DNA from: Anaerostipes caccae L1-92
GTDB taxonomy: Bacteria > Bacillota > Clostridia > Lachnospirales > Lachnospiraceae
Assembly (NCBI RefSeq): GCF_014467075.1
Contig: NZ_AP023027.1
Coordinates: 519,001-583,000, forward strand
Direction: 5' to 3'
DNA length: 64,000 nucleotides
The translations under genes were made by a program, and so were the position numbers. The notes under the pieces were generated by a model. That model had not been told where the DNA came from and did no database searches. It worked only from the letters and a program-made list of their open reading frames with translations. Positions 41,916-50,488 of this stretch are shown here, in pieces. Each line of letters begins with the position of its first letter. Position 1 is the first letter of the stretch.

Positions 41916-44402
41916 ATGAAAAAAGAGGTTAAAATTATATTAGTATCTTGTTTATTTGTAATCGTGAATTTTAGCATTAGAAGCGGAACGACAATTCATG
42001 GGGAAAGTTTTATTGGGCAGACTTTTAAAGCTGGCAGTTTTTCATATGAAGTTATTTCAAAAAATGAAGTTTTGGTCTATAAGTATGACCATCAGGAGCC
42101 GGATACAATGGAAGTGGTTTCGTCGGTGGAATACCAAGGGAAAAAGTACAATGTTACAAAGTTTCATTATGATCATTCGGATGCGATAACTAAGAAGATA
42201 GTAATTCTAAGTGGTGTAAAAGAAGTGATTATAAATCCTGACGGAGTACCCGGCTATGAATATCCAAATCTGGAGGAACTCATTCTCCCAGATACTTTGG
42301 AGTACATCAACCCCGGCTTTTCTTTTACTATGACCAATTTAAACTCCATCCAGCTGTCCGATAAAAACAAATATTATAAAGTGGAAGATAATGTTCTGTT
42401 CAGCAAGAATGGTACTGACCTGATTGCCTTTCCAAGCGGAGATGACAGGATATCTTACCGCATTCCGAATGGCGTCCGGACAATAAAGAAAGAAGCCTTT
42501 GCGTCCAATCAAAATTTACAGGATGTTTTAATTCCTGTTTCTTTAACAGAGTTAGAGCCGTGGACATTTGCCGGTTCCCACATTCAGCGATTAGATCTTT
42601 CCCATGTAAAAAAGGCTGGGAGAGGAACGTTTGAATTCTGCCATAACTTAAAAGAAATAAAACTTGGAAGAGAAACGGTTCTAAATGGAGGGCAGTTTTA
42701 TGAAAACCGTTCACTGAAAGATATTTCCGTGGAGGAAGGAAATCCGAAGCTATGGTCAGAAGACGGTGTGCTGTACGGCCGTTCCGGTGATGATAAGACA
42801 TTGGTCTGTTATCCATCGGCAAAAGAAGAATTAAGCTATGCTGTTTCTCCCGGTACTAACTGCATTGAAGACAGCGCATTTCATATGTGCCGTCTGGATC
42901 AGGTGTTCCTGCCGCCGAGTGTACAGAAGATCAGCAGTTCTGCATTTAATTATGGAAACGACGGGAAAGCTGAAAAGCCAATCCAAATTTATTTATGCGG
43001 GGACAGGCTGCCGGAGATAAAGAAGGCAGCTTTTACCGACTTAGCTTCCGGAAGTGTAATCTATTTAAAAAACCAGGAACTGAAAAATCAGTTTGACTTA
43101 GGAAATCAGAAAAACCGGTATATTGATCAGCAGGATAAGGAGTCAGTGATCCAAGTTTCAGGTATGGAGCAGCAGCCGGCTGAAGATATCATATTGGATA
43201 GTGAGTCGGTTTCTCTGGACATGGGGAAGGATGGAAGACAGGTAAGCCGTTTGCTGGAAATTTCGCTGTTTCCTCTTTCATCCACGGATAAGATCATAGT
43301 TTCGGGAAGTGACCATAGAATTTTAACGGTAAGCGATCTGGGGAGGATTACTGCAGTTTCACCGGGGACTGCTTTCGTTACAGTAAAGGCAGGGAACGTG
43401 AGGAAAGAGTGCCGCGTGACTGTGTATGGCCCTCTGGGGAATTCAGATGATATCCCAAAGCAGTTTTATACAGGGGCAGAAATACGTCCGGAACCGGTTG
43501 TGAGAAATCATAACGGCCAGGTGCTGAAGCGTGGAAATGATTATACAGTGGAGTATAAAAATAATAAAAATCCCGGCAGGGCAGAAGTGCTGATAGAAGG
43601 TATCGGCTGCTTTCAGGGAAGTATAAAGACATCTTTTGATATACGGATCAAGGGGAATGATGTTTCCGGAGCAAAAGTTGTCTATCCGCAAAGGTATTAC
43701 TATTATGAGGGAAAACCAGTCACGCCGAAACCATCGGTGAGCCTGAATGGAAGACATCTGGAAGAGGGAAGAGACTACTGTATAGAGTACATGGGGAACA
43801 ATGGCATCGGCTTTGGCTGTGTATGTCTGACCGGGATCAATGATTACTATGGTCAGAATTTTTCTTATTACCAGATTATACGGAGAAAAGACAACAATAA
43901 AAAATACGAAAAAATCAGCTTTGTCTCTCAGCCTAAAAACAGTGTATATACCGGGAAATCAATCTTCAGGACAGTCAGAGTAAAAAGCGGCAATCGGGTT
44001 TTAAAGTTAAACAAAGATTATACGGTGAAGTATACTGCAAATAAAAACTGCGGAAAAGCCAGGATGGAAGTCATAGGAAAAGGGGGTTATACAGGAAAGA
44101 TCAATAGGTATTTTGTAATTGTTCCAAAGAAAGCACGGATCAGGAAAATAAAAGCCGGGAAAAAGAAGGCAAAAGTTTATATCAGGAAAAGTCCCGGCAA
44201 GCCAAGCGGTTATCAAATCTGCTGGTCAGCAGGAAAAAACTTTTCTAAATCAAAGTCGGTATCTACCGCCGGAACAGTGCGTTGGATGAGAAGACTGAAA
44301 CGAAAAAAATATTACTGCATAAAGGTACGGGCATATAAGACGATAAATGGAAAGAAATATTTTGGAAGTTACAGCGGGATAAAAAGAGTGAAGATAAAAT
44401 AA
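41916..44402 (+). CDS. BspA-type leucine-rich repeat surface protein
   Basis: An 828-residue secreted protein with a signal peptide (about 1-29). LRR_5 (BspA/TpLRR) units fill about 60-390 (for example LEELILPDTLEYI, IPNGVRTIKKEAF, VFLPPSVQKISSSAF). A Big_2-like Ig domain spans about 425-505, and three repeats of the type PVVRNHNGQVLKRGNDYTV..Y.NN fill 510-740. The C-terminal part resembles an FN3 unit (GYQICWSAGKNF). Such proteins bind host or microbial surfaces. No LPxTG motif was seen. It lies directly after the pilus locus and may be co-used in adhesion. Confidence 0.88.
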   Translation: MKKEVKIILVSCLFVIVNFSIRSGTTIHGESFIGQTFKAGSFSYEVISKNEVLVYKYDHQEPDTMEVVSSVEYQGKKYNVTKFHYDHSDAITKKIVILSGVKEVIINPDGVPGYEYPNLEELILPDTLEYINPGFSFTMTNLNSIQLSDKNKYYKVEDNVLFSKNGTDLIAFPSGDDRISYRIPNGVRTIKKEAFASNQNLQDVLIPVSLTELEPWTFAGSHIQRLDLSHVKKAGRGTFEFCHNLKEIKLGRETVLNGGQFYENRSLKDISVEEGNPKLWSEDGVLYGRSGDDKTLVCYPSAKEELSYAVSPGTNCIEDSAFHMCRLDQVFLPPSVQKISSSAFNYGNDGKAEKPIQIYLCGDRLPEIKKAAFTDLASGSVIYLKNQELKNQFDLGNQKNRYIDQQDKESVIQVSGMEQQPAEDIILDSESVSLDMGKDGRQVSRLLEISLFPLSSTDKIIVSGSDHRILTVSDLGRITAVSPGTAFVTVKAGNVRKECRVTVYGPLGNSDDIPKQFYTGAEIRPEPVVRNHNGQVLKRGNDYTVEYKNNKNPGRAEVLIEGIGCFQGSIKTSFDIRIKGNDVSGAKVVYPQRYYYYEGKPVTPKPSVSLNGRHLEEGRDYCIEYMGNNGIGFGCVCLTGINDYYGQNFSYYQIIRRKDNNKKYEKISFVSQPKNSVYTGKSIFRTVRVKSGNRVLKLNKDYTVKYTANKNCGKARMEVIGKGGYTGKINRYFVIVPKKARIRKIKAGKKKAKVYIRKSPGKPSGYQICWSAGKNFSKSKSVSTAGTVRWMRRLKRKKYYCIKVRAYKTINGKKYFGSYSGIKRVKIK

Positions 44403-44459
44403 AACAGGACTTATCCCGGAATTTCCCGGAAAACGAATGAAAGTAATGCTGCGTCTTGA

Positions 44460-44465
44460 TATAAT
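44460..44465 (+). promoter_or_regulatory. -10 box before the HAD gene
   Basis: TATAAT lies 41 bases before the start codon, with only a weak -35 region. It marks a likely transcript start for the HAD-type gene. Confidence 0.4.
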
Positions 44466-44506
44466 AGAAAAGGTACCAGTTATATAAAGAGAAAGGGATG
44501 GAGCAT

Positions 44507-45028
44507 ATGAGAGCCTTTGATAAATGGCGGTTCCGGGTAAAGCCTCAAAAGATCATTTTTTTAGATATCGACGGTGTGCTGAACTCTATGGAACTGTTTG
44601 ATAAACTGGAAGAAAGAGACATGGAGCCGTTCATGGGCATTGATGTGGATGAAGATAATTTAGAACAGCTGAGATATATTGTGGAGAGAACGGGGGCACA
44701 GATTGTACTGTCGTCAAGCTGGCGCCATGCGTGGCATGAAAAAGGGCCGATGATCAGGGTAGGGAGAGCATTGGATCAGGCCATGGCTTCCTATGGCCTG
44801 AAGATTATATCAAAAACGAAACATCTCCATAAAGGAAACCGTTCGCTGGAAGTAAAAGACTGGATGCGCGGGAAACGCATCCGGTCTTTCGTGATTCTTG
44901 ATGATACGGATTATGATTGGGAAGAGTACAGCCTGGGAGAACACTGGGTCCGCACAAGCTTCATGGAAGGCGGGCTTACCAGAGAGCTGGCCGGAAAGGC
45001 AGTGGATATTTTAAATCAAAGTTCTTAA
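44507..45028 (+). CDS. HAD-superfamily protein (Swiss Army Knife RNA-repair HAD type)
   Basis: A 173-residue protein with the HAD motif FLDIDGVLNS near residue 19, the Ser motif VLSSSWR, and the acidic motif VILDDTDYDW. The short insert-free layout matches the HAD_SAK_1 group, predicted polynucleotide phosphatases tied to RNA repair. The ATG at 44507 has AAGGG nine bases upstream; the in-frame ATG at 44498 is also possible. No ligase or kinase partner is adjacent. Its stop overlaps that of the convergent ferredoxin gene. Confidence 0.85.
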   Translation: MRAFDKWRFRVKPQKIIFLDIDGVLNSMELFDKLEERDMEPFMGIDVDEDNLEQLRYIVERTGAQIVLSSSWRHAWHEKGPMIRVGRALDQAMASYGLKIISKTKHLHKGNRSLEVKDWMRGKRIRSFVILDDTDYDWEEYSLGEHWVRTSFMEGGLTRELAGKAVDILNQSS

Positions 45029-45633
45029 TCCAGGATGATCCCTTCGGTAGAAATGGTGATAACATTGAGCGGAATGGATTTTTTGCTCTGTTCAAGGGCA
45101 GTGCGCACCGCATTTTCCAGCCCTCCGCAGCAGGGGACTTCCATCCGGGTGACGGTGATGCTCTTTAAATTGTTTTGGCGGATGATCTCTGTCAGCTTTT
45201 CTGAGTAGTCCACGGGGTCCAGTTTTGGACAGCCGACTAAGGTGACTTTCTGTTTCATAAACTGTTCGTGAAAGTTTCCGTGTGCGAATGCGGTACAGTC
45301 GGCGGCAACCAAAAGGTGGGCGTTGTCAAAGTACGGGGCGTTCACAGGCACCAGCTGGATCTGTACCGGCCATTGGCGCAGCGCACTCATATTATTCTTT
45401 CTCTGGTTTTCAAGAACTGCCGCTTTGTTGTAGTCCGGGGCCTCCCTGTCTTCAAAGGAGATGGCGCCGGTCGGACACATTGGAAGGCAGTTTCCGAGTC
45501 CGTCGCAGTAATCATCCCGGATCAGTTTTGCTTTTCCGCCGATCATCTGAATGGCACCTTCGTGGCAGGCAGAAGCGCAGAGACCGCATCCATTACATTT
45601 TTCCTCATCTATTTTAATTATTTGTCGTATCAT
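45025..45633 (-). CDS. Ferredoxin-type 4Fe-4S protein
   Basis: A 202-residue protein with two cluster motifs near the N-terminus, CNGCGLCASACHEGAI and CDGLGNCLPMCPTGAI, followed by a domain with further conserved cysteines (near ADCTAFAHGN, GCPKLD and PCCGG). This family often accompanies hybrid-cluster (Hcp) or anaerobic Crp-regulated genes. GGAGGAAATT precedes the ATG. It is divergent from a Crp-family regulator and probably controlled by it through the palindrome at 45691. It likely acts as an electron carrier or sensor; the partner enzyme is not here. Confidence 0.9.
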   Translation of the reverse strand: MIRQIIKIDEEKCNGCGLCASACHEGAIQMIGGKAKLIRDDYCDGLGNCLPMCPTGAISFEDREAPDYNKAAVLENQRKNNMSALRQWPVQIQLVPVNAPYFDNAHLLVAADCTAFAHGNFHEQFMKQKVTLVGCPKLDPVDYSEKLTEIIRQNNLKSITVTRMEVPCCGGLENAVRTALEQSKKSIPLNVITISTEGIILD

Positions 45634-45647
45634 TTTTAATTTCCTCC

Positions 45648-45706
45648 TTGAGTTTGTAATCTCATCATACTATAATGAGCACGAGTTGTCTGTTGAAAAA
45701 TCAACA
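45648..45706. promoter_or_regulatory. Divergent promoter region with palindrome, ferredoxin/crp-family genes
   Basis: For the plus strand, TTGAGT (45648-45653) and TATAAT (45671-45676) are 17 bases apart. A palindrome TGTTGA-AAAA-TCAACA (45691-45706) lies just after the predicted start, suited to autorepression by the Crp-type protein. For the minus strand, a -10 TATAGT with a poor -35 TTCAAC 17 bases away overlaps one palindrome arm. The sites are visible; the regulator assignment is inference. Confidence 0.65.
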
Positions 45707-45727
45707 TATTTAGAGGAGAGTTGTAAA

Positions 45728-46402
45728 ATGGAGCAAATATTATCTCATTGTCCCCTGTTCCGAGGAATAAAAGAGGAGGACTTAGAGGGCATGCTGGGCT
45801 GTCTGTCAGCCAGAAAAGAAACGTATGCTTCCAGGGATACTATCTGTCTGAATGGAGACAGGATGGATGAAGTGGGGATCATCGTGGAAGGAGAAGTCCT
45901 GATCGTCAGAGATGATTTTGAGGGGAGGAGAGCGATTCTTGCCCATATTGGGCCGGGTGATGTGTTCGGAGAGACCTATGGCTGTCTTCCGGATGCGGAG
46001 CTGCCTGTATCGGTTGAATGTGCCAGAGATTGTACGGTGCTGTTCTTGAATTACCATAAGGTACTGACGACCTGCGACGCCAGCTGTGCGTTTCACCAGA
46101 GGCTGATTGAAAATATGGTTGTGCTTTTGGCTGAAAAGAATGTACGTTTAAATCAAAAGCTGGAGTGTCTTGAAAAAAGGACTACAAGGGAAAAGATTCT
46201 CGCATATATAAACCAGGAACAGGAGAAGCAGAAAACATCCCGGATTAAGCTTCCTTTTTCTAAAAAAGATCTGGCCGATTATCTGTGTGTGGACAGGAGC
46301 GGTATGATGGTGGAGCTGAGAAAACTCCAGACGGAAGGTGTTTTGTCTGTTGAGAAAAATATCATTGCGGTTGAAGAGAGACAGGATAATTCCGCAGGGT
46401 GA
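45728..46402 (+). CDS. Crp/Fnr family transcriptional regulator
   Basis: A 224-residue regulator. The ATG at 45728 has AGGAGA upstream, and a much longer open frame to the left is rejected because it crosses the divergent gene. The nucleotide-type sensor barrel (about 10-125) includes GPGDVFGETYGCL; the C-terminal winged helix has SKKDLADYLCVDRSGMMVEL. It pairs with the divergent ferredoxin gene as in Hcp/HcpR-type loci. The signal (nitrosative, redox) is not determined. Confidence 0.9.
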   Translation: MEQILSHCPLFRGIKEEDLEGMLGCLSARKETYASRDTICLNGDRMDEVGIIVEGEVLIVRDDFEGRRAILAHIGPGDVFGETYGCLPDAELPVSVECARDCTVLFLNYHKVLTTCDASCAFHQRLIENMVVLLAEKNVRLNQKLECLEKRTTREKILAYINQEQEKQKTSRIKLPFSKKDLADYLCVDRSGMMVELRKLQTEGVLSVEKNIIAVEERQDNSAG

Positions 46403-46422
46403 CAAAAAATCTAAAAAAGTTC

Positions 46423-46451
46423 TTGATTTGGGCTTTATGATATGGTAAAGT
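46423..46451 (+). promoter_or_regulatory. Promoter of the tRNA-Phe/tRNA-Gly pair
   Basis: The boxes TTGATT (46423-46428) and TAAAGT (46446-46451) are 17 bases apart, 24 bases before the tRNA-Phe gene. Confidence 0.7.
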
Positions 46452-46475
46452 ATAGAAGTCGCAGAAATGAGACAT

Positions 46476-46548
<73 letters not shown>

Positions 46549-46580
46549 TTACAGAGAATTGAAAAGACTCTGTCATATAT

Positions 46581-46651
46581 GCGGGTGTAGTTCAATGGTA
46601 GAACTCCAGCCTTCCAAGCTGATCACGTGGGTTCGATTCCCATCACCCGCT
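46581..46651 (+). tRNA. tRNA-Gly (anticodon TCC)
   Basis: A 71-nt gene with acceptor arms GCGGGTG and CACCCGC and discriminator T. The anticodon loop CTTCCAA gives TCC. It is co-transcribed with tRNA-Phe 32 bases upstream. CCA is not encoded. Confidence 0.95.
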
Positions 46652-46654
46652 TAG

Positions 46655-46695
46655 CAAGCCGTTTTAGAGATATCTCTAAGATGGCTTTTTTCTTT
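46655..46695 (+). terminator. Terminator after tRNA-Phe/tRNA-Gly
   Basis: The stem AAGCC...TTAGAGATATCTCTAA...GGCTT is followed by T6. It is a clear intrinsic terminator four bases after tRNA-Gly. Confidence 0.85.
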
Positions 46696-46767
46696 CTTCC
46701 GCGGCAGCTTTGACCGGTATGCAAAAGCTGCGGGATCAAAAGAGTGAGAAAAAGGAGTGGATTGTAC

Positions 46768-47253
46768 ATGGAACTTACGGTGAGACAGTTTAAAAAAGAA
46801 GATTTAGAAGAGATGACAGCGATATGGAATCAGGTAGTGGAGGAGGCCAATGCGTTTCCGCAGGAAGATACTTTTTCTTTAAAGGAAGCAGAAGAATTTT
46901 TTGCAGGCCAGTCTTATACTGGGGTGGCTGAATCGGATGGAAAGATTCTTGGACTTTATATACTGCATCCGAATAATGTGGGCAGGTGCGGACATTTATC
47001 CAATGCCTCCTATGCGGTCAGCAAAGATGCAAGAGGACGGCATATTGGAGAACAGCTGGTTTTGGACTGTATGGAAAGGGCGAGAGAGCTGGGATATAAA
47101 ATTCTGCAGTTTAATGCGGTGGTAGCGTCTAATCAGGGTGCGCTGAGACTTTATGACCGGCTTGGATTTCAGCGGCTCGGGACAGTGCCCGGGGGCTACC
47201 GCTTGGCAGACGGCAGATATGAAGACATTATTTTATTTTATATCACACTGTAA
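46768..47253 (+). CDS. GNAT family N-acetyltransferase
   Basis: A 161-residue acetyl-CoA-dependent acetyltransferase. The ATG at 46768 has AAGGAG at ten bases. The acetyl-CoA loop DARGRHIGEQLV (near 90) and the Q-F-N-A-V-V-A-S-N-Q-G-A-L-R-L-Y motif are typical. It ends with the usual strand (IILFYITL). The substrate is unknown. It stands alone between the tRNA terminator and malic enzyme. Confidence 0.9.
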   Translation: MELTVRQFKKEDLEEMTAIWNQVVEEANAFPQEDTFSLKEAEEFFAGQSYTGVAESDGKILGLYILHPNNVGRCGHLSNASYAVSKDARGRHIGEQLVLDCMERARELGYKILQFNAVVASNQGALRLYDRLGFQRLGTVPGGYRLADGRYEDIILFYITL

Positions 47254-47302
47254 TATAATAAAAGAAAACCGTAGATGAAAGAGATTCATAAAGGAGAAGG
47301 TC

Positions 47303-48457
47303 ATGGATTACAATGAATTGGCGCTGAAGATGCACGAAGAAAACAGAGGAAAAGTGGCGGTAAGGTCAAAGGTGACGGTTGAGACGAGAGAAGACCTGAG
47401 TACAGCTTATACACCCGGAGTGGCAGAACCGTGCCGAAAGATCAGGGACTGCAAAGAGGATGTGTACCGCTACACTGCAAAAGGAAATCTGGTAGCTGTG
47501 GTTTCCGACGGGACAGCAGTACTCGGCCTTGGTGATATCGGACCGGAGGCGGCCATGCCGGTCATGGAAGGAAAAGCGATTTTATTTAAAGAGTTTGCCG
47601 ATATCGATGCGTTTCCGATCTGTCTGGACACGAAAGATGCGGAAGAGATCATAAAGACAGTAAAAAATCTGGCGCCTACATTCGGAGGGATCAATCTGGA
47701 AGATATCTCTGCGCCGAGATGTTTTGAAATAGAACGCAGGCTGAAAGAAGAGCTGGATATACCGGTGTTTCATGACGATCAGCACGGGACAGCCATTGTC
47801 GTGGCAGCAGGGCTGATCAATGCGCTGAAATTTGCGGGAAAGAAGCTGGAAGATGCAAAGATAGTGATCAACGGAGCGGGTTCTGCCGGTATTTCTATCT
47901 GTAAGCTTCTGCTTCAGTTCGGGGTAAAAGACGCGGTGCTCGTTGACCAGAAAGGCGCCCTGTGTCCGGGGGAAGCATGGATGAATGATGCACAGAAAGA
48001 AATGGCGGAAAAAACAAATAAAGACAGACAGACAGGAGATCTCTCTGAGATTATGAAGGGAAAAGACGTGTTTATCGGCGTTTCTGCACCGAATATTGTC
48101 ACATCAGAGATGGTCGCGTCTATGGCAAAGGACCCGGTAGTATTTGCCATGGCAAATCCAGTGCCTGAGATTATGCCGGATGAGGCGAAAAAAGGCGGGG
48201 CGAAGGTGGTAGCTACCGGCCGTTCGGATTTTCCGAATCAGATCAATAACGTGCTGGTGTTCCCTGGAATTTTCCGCGGGGCTTTGGATGCCAGAGCTTC
48301 TCAGATTACAGAAGAGATGAAGATGGCGGCGGCCCGGGCAATCGCGGGAATCATAGCTGAGGAAGAATTAAACGAGGATTATATTATCCCCGGAGTGTTC
48401 GATAAGCGGGTTTGCAGTGCGGTTGCAGATGCGGTAAAGGCAGAGAGCCGGAAATAA
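47303..48457 (+). CDS. Malic enzyme (oxaloacetate-decarboxylating malate dehydrogenase)
   Basis: A 384-residue enzyme that converts malate to pyruvate, CO2 and reduced NAD(P). Motifs: AYTPGVAEPC at the start, GLGDIGPEAAMPVMEGKA, the metal site region HDDQHGTA, and the dinucleotide loop INGAGSAG. Length matches the short bacterial form without a phosphotransacetylase domain. AAGGAGAAGG precedes the ATG. It links C4 acid and pyruvate metabolism; the cofactor preference cannot be read from the sequence with confidence. Confidence 0.95.
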   Translation: MDYNELALKMHEENRGKVAVRSKVTVETREDLSTAYTPGVAEPCRKIRDCKEDVYRYTAKGNLVAVVSDGTAVLGLGDIGPEAAMPVMEGKAILFKEFADIDAFPICLDTKDAEEIIKTVKNLAPTFGGINLEDISAPRCFEIERRLKEELDIPVFHDDQHGTAIVVAAGLINALKFAGKKLEDAKIVINGAGSAGISICKLLLQFGVKDAVLVDQKGALCPGEAWMNDAQKEMAEKTNKDRQTGDLSEIMKGKDVFIGVSAPNIVTSEMVASMAKDPVVFAMANPVPEIMPDEAKKGGAKVVATGRSDFPNQINNVLVFPGIFRGALDARASQITEEMKMAAARAIAGIIAEEELNEDYIIPGVFDKRVCSAVADAVKAESRK

Positions 48458-48465
48458 ATTAATGG

Positions 48466-48510
48466 TTGAAATTTTTGGTCCAGTCTTGTAGAATATGTAG
48501 TGCACTACAT
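48466..48510 (+). promoter_or_regulatory. marR-MATE module 2 promoter with palindromic operator
   Basis: The boxes TTGAAA (48466-48471) and TAGAAT (48489-48494) are 17 bases apart. A perfect 16-bp palindrome ATGTAGTGCACTACAT (48495-48510) covers the predicted start, ideal for autorepression by the MarR protein encoded next. A second copy of the arms lies before the MATE gene at 49027. Confidence 0.8.
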
Positions 48511-48523
48511 ATGGAGGCGGATT

Positions 48524-48949
48524 ATGAACCAGGAACGGGAAATCGGAGCCAGATTTAAACATATCCACGATAAGTTTACTCAGCATATGAATCAGAAACT
48601 GCGCTGCCTGAATGTGACTTATTCCCAGATGGAACTGCTTTTATATCTGGCAGAACATCAGAACCGGAAGATAACCCAGAAAGATATCGGAGAATTCATG
48701 AGAGTGAAACATTCCACGGTCATCGGTATTTTAAGGCGTCTGGAGACGAAAGGATTTTTATACTGTGTTGTGGATGAAGAGAATAAGAGATGCCGCAATG
48801 TGATTCTCACACAGAAAGGGCTGGATTTAAAAAGTGAAATGGAAGTCCACCTGAGAGAAGAAGAAATGCGCATCAGAAAAGCATTGTCGGAAGAAGAGTC
48901 ACAAAGACTCTGTGAATTGCTCGGAAAAGTACTCGAAAGCCTGGAATAA
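48524..48949 (+). CDS. MarR family transcriptional regulator (module 2)
   Basis: A 141-residue winged-helix regulator. The ATG at 48524 has GGAGG at seven bases and is preferred to a GTG at 48500, which would lie in the operator. HTH: ITQKDIGEFMRVKHSTVIGIL; wing: LYCVVDEENKRCRNV. It most likely represses itself and the MATE pump gene downstream. A hairpin between the two genes may reduce read-through. Confidence 0.93.
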   Translation: MNQEREIGARFKHIHDKFTQHMNQKLRCLNVTYSQMELLLYLAEHQNRKITQKDIGEFMRVKHSTVIGILRRLETKGFLYCVVDEENKRCRNVILTQKGLDLKSEMEVHLREEEMRIRKALSEEESQRLCELLGKVLESLE

Positions 48950-48964
48950 GATAGAAAACAGCAG

Positions 48965-48996
48965 ATGAAAGTGCCCTGCGGCGCTTTCATTTTTAT
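48965..48996 (+). terminator. Hairpin between marR and MATE (module 2)
   Basis: The stem ATGAAAGTGCC/GGCGCTTTCAT with a 4-nt loop is followed by TTTTTATT. It is a good intrinsic terminator, so the pump gene probably needs its own promoter or read-through. Confidence 0.75.
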
Positions 48997-49026
48997 TACA
49001 GACGTGAAATTTTATTAGAGTCCATT

Positions 49027-49042
49027 ATGTAGCTGGCTGCAT
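49027..49042 (+). promoter_or_regulatory. Second MarR operator, before the MATE gene (module 2)
   Basis: ATGTAG-CTGG-CTGCAT matches the arms of the marR operator (ATGTAG-TGCA-CTACAT) at 11 of 12 positions with the same spacer length. It lies 26 bases before the MATE start. Promoter boxes upstream are weak. Confidence 0.65.
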
Positions 49043-49067
49043 TTACGATAAAAGGAGGAAGAAACGA

Positions 49068-50432
49068 ATGGATAATAAGGTATTTGAATCATATCCGGTG
49101 CCTAAAGCGGTGGCCACGCTGGCCCTGCCCACAGTGCTGAGTATGCTTGTAACTATTTTTTATAATATGGCCGACACTTTTTTTGTCGGACAGACCGGAG
49201 ACCCAAACCAGGTTGCGGCAGTGTCTCTGACGACGCCGGTATTTATGCTGCTCATGGCGGTAGGAAATATTTTTGGCATCGGCGGATGTTCCTATATCTC
49301 CAGGATGCTTGGAGAGGGAGAGACAGAAAAGGTAAAGAAGATCAGCAGTTTTTGCTTTTATGGCAGTATCATAGCAGGCGTCATCATGATGATCGTCTTT
49401 CTGGGAGGAATGCCGGTTATTCTGAAACTGATCGGATGCAGTCCCAACACAGAAGAATACGCGCGGAGCTATCTGACCTATATCGGTCTGGGATCTGTCT
49501 TTGTCGTAATCTCCATGGCCTTTAACAATGTAGTCAGAGGAGAGGGAGCCGCCAAGATTTCCATGATCGGAATGATGATCGGGACCATCGTCAATATCGT
49601 GCTGGACCCGGTGATGATTCTGGGCATGAACATGGGAGTCGCGGGTGCGGCCATCGCAACTATCATCGGAAATATTTGTACGGTTGTGTTTTATCTGTTT
49701 TTCTTTGCAAAGATGAAGACAGGACTTTCAATTTCGCCGAAGCACTTTACGGCAAAAGAAAGAATCCTTTCGGGGGTATTTGCCATTGGGATACCCGCGT
49801 CGATCAATAATATTCTGATGAGCACAGCAAATATTATTCTGAATAATTTTCTCGCATCTTACGGTGACATTCCGGTGGCGGCCATGGGTGTAGCTATGAA
49901 GGCAAATATGCTTGTCATTCTCGTGCAGATCGGACTGGGCTCAGGTGTCGCTCCTCTGATCGGATACTGTTACGGGTCAGGAAATCTGGAGAAGATGAAG
50001 AAGACGATGAAGTTTTCCATGGCATGCAATGTGATCATGGGAACAGTGCTGTCACTGCTTTATCTGCTGTTTACAGAGCCGATCATCCAGGCATTTATCA
50101 ACGACGGATCGGTGGTAGCCCACGGTGTGAGAATGCTGAGAGTCTTAATGATCTCCGGCCCGGTTATCGGCATCATGTTCGTCTTTATGTTTGGGTTCCA
50201 GGCGATGGGAAAAGCAATTCCGTCCCTTATCCTGTCACTGAGCCGGCAGGGGCTTGTATTCTTCCCGGTTCTGCTGATCACAAATTATTTATTTGGACTT
50301 GAGGGAATCGTATTTGCCCAGCCTGTGGCGGATTTGGCGTCGCTGGGTGTTTCCTTCCTGCTGTTTATAAAGATAGCAAAGGAATTGAAGGAAAGAGAGA
50401 AAGAACTGGAATTACAAAAGGCGGAAGCATAA
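49068..50432 (+). CDS. MATE family multidrug efflux transporter (module 2)
   Basis: A 454-residue twelve-helix exporter with two MatE repeats. Typical segments are VATLALPTVLSMLVTIFYNM, ADTFFVGQTGDPNQVAAV, EGAAKISMIGMMIG and DPVMILGMNMGVAGAA. AAAGGAGG precedes the ATG. It belongs to a different MATE subgroup from the pump at 24916 and is under its own MarR regulator. The exported compound is unknown. Confidence 0.93.
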   Translation: MDNKVFESYPVPKAVATLALPTVLSMLVTIFYNMADTFFVGQTGDPNQVAAVSLTTPVFMLLMAVGNIFGIGGCSYISRMLGEGETEKVKKISSFCFYGSIIAGVIMMIVFLGGMPVILKLIGCSPNTEEYARSYLTYIGLGSVFVVISMAFNNVVRGEGAAKISMIGMMIGTIVNIVLDPVMILGMNMGVAGAAIATIIGNICTVVFYLFFFAKMKTGLSISPKHFTAKERILSGVFAIGIPASINNILMSTANIILNNFLASYGDIPVAAMGVAMKANMLVILVQIGLGSGVAPLIGYCYGSGNLEKMKKTMKFSMACNVIMGTVLSLLYLLFTEPIIQAFINDGSVVAHGVRMLRVLMISGPVIGIMFVFMFGFQAMGKAIPSLILSLSRQGLVFFPVLLITNYLFGLEGIVFAQPVADLASLGVSFLLFIKIAKELKEREKELELQKAEA

Positions 50433-50478
50433 AAAGAGCCATGGAATCGGTATTTAAAACCATTCCATGGCTCTTTTT
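50431..50478. terminator. Bidirectional terminator between the MATE and coiled-coil genes
   Basis: A perfect 17-bp stem (AAAAAGAGCCATGGAAT and its complement) with a 14-nt loop separates two convergent genes and carries the A/T-run on both sides. Confidence 0.9.
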
Positions 50479-50488
50479 GAGGCAATTA

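Noticed and set aside
45551..45727. Upstream extension of the Crp-family regulator at 45728
   Set aside because: The extension would cross the divergent ferredoxin gene and the promoter. The ATG at 45728 has a good ribosome site and matches the family start.
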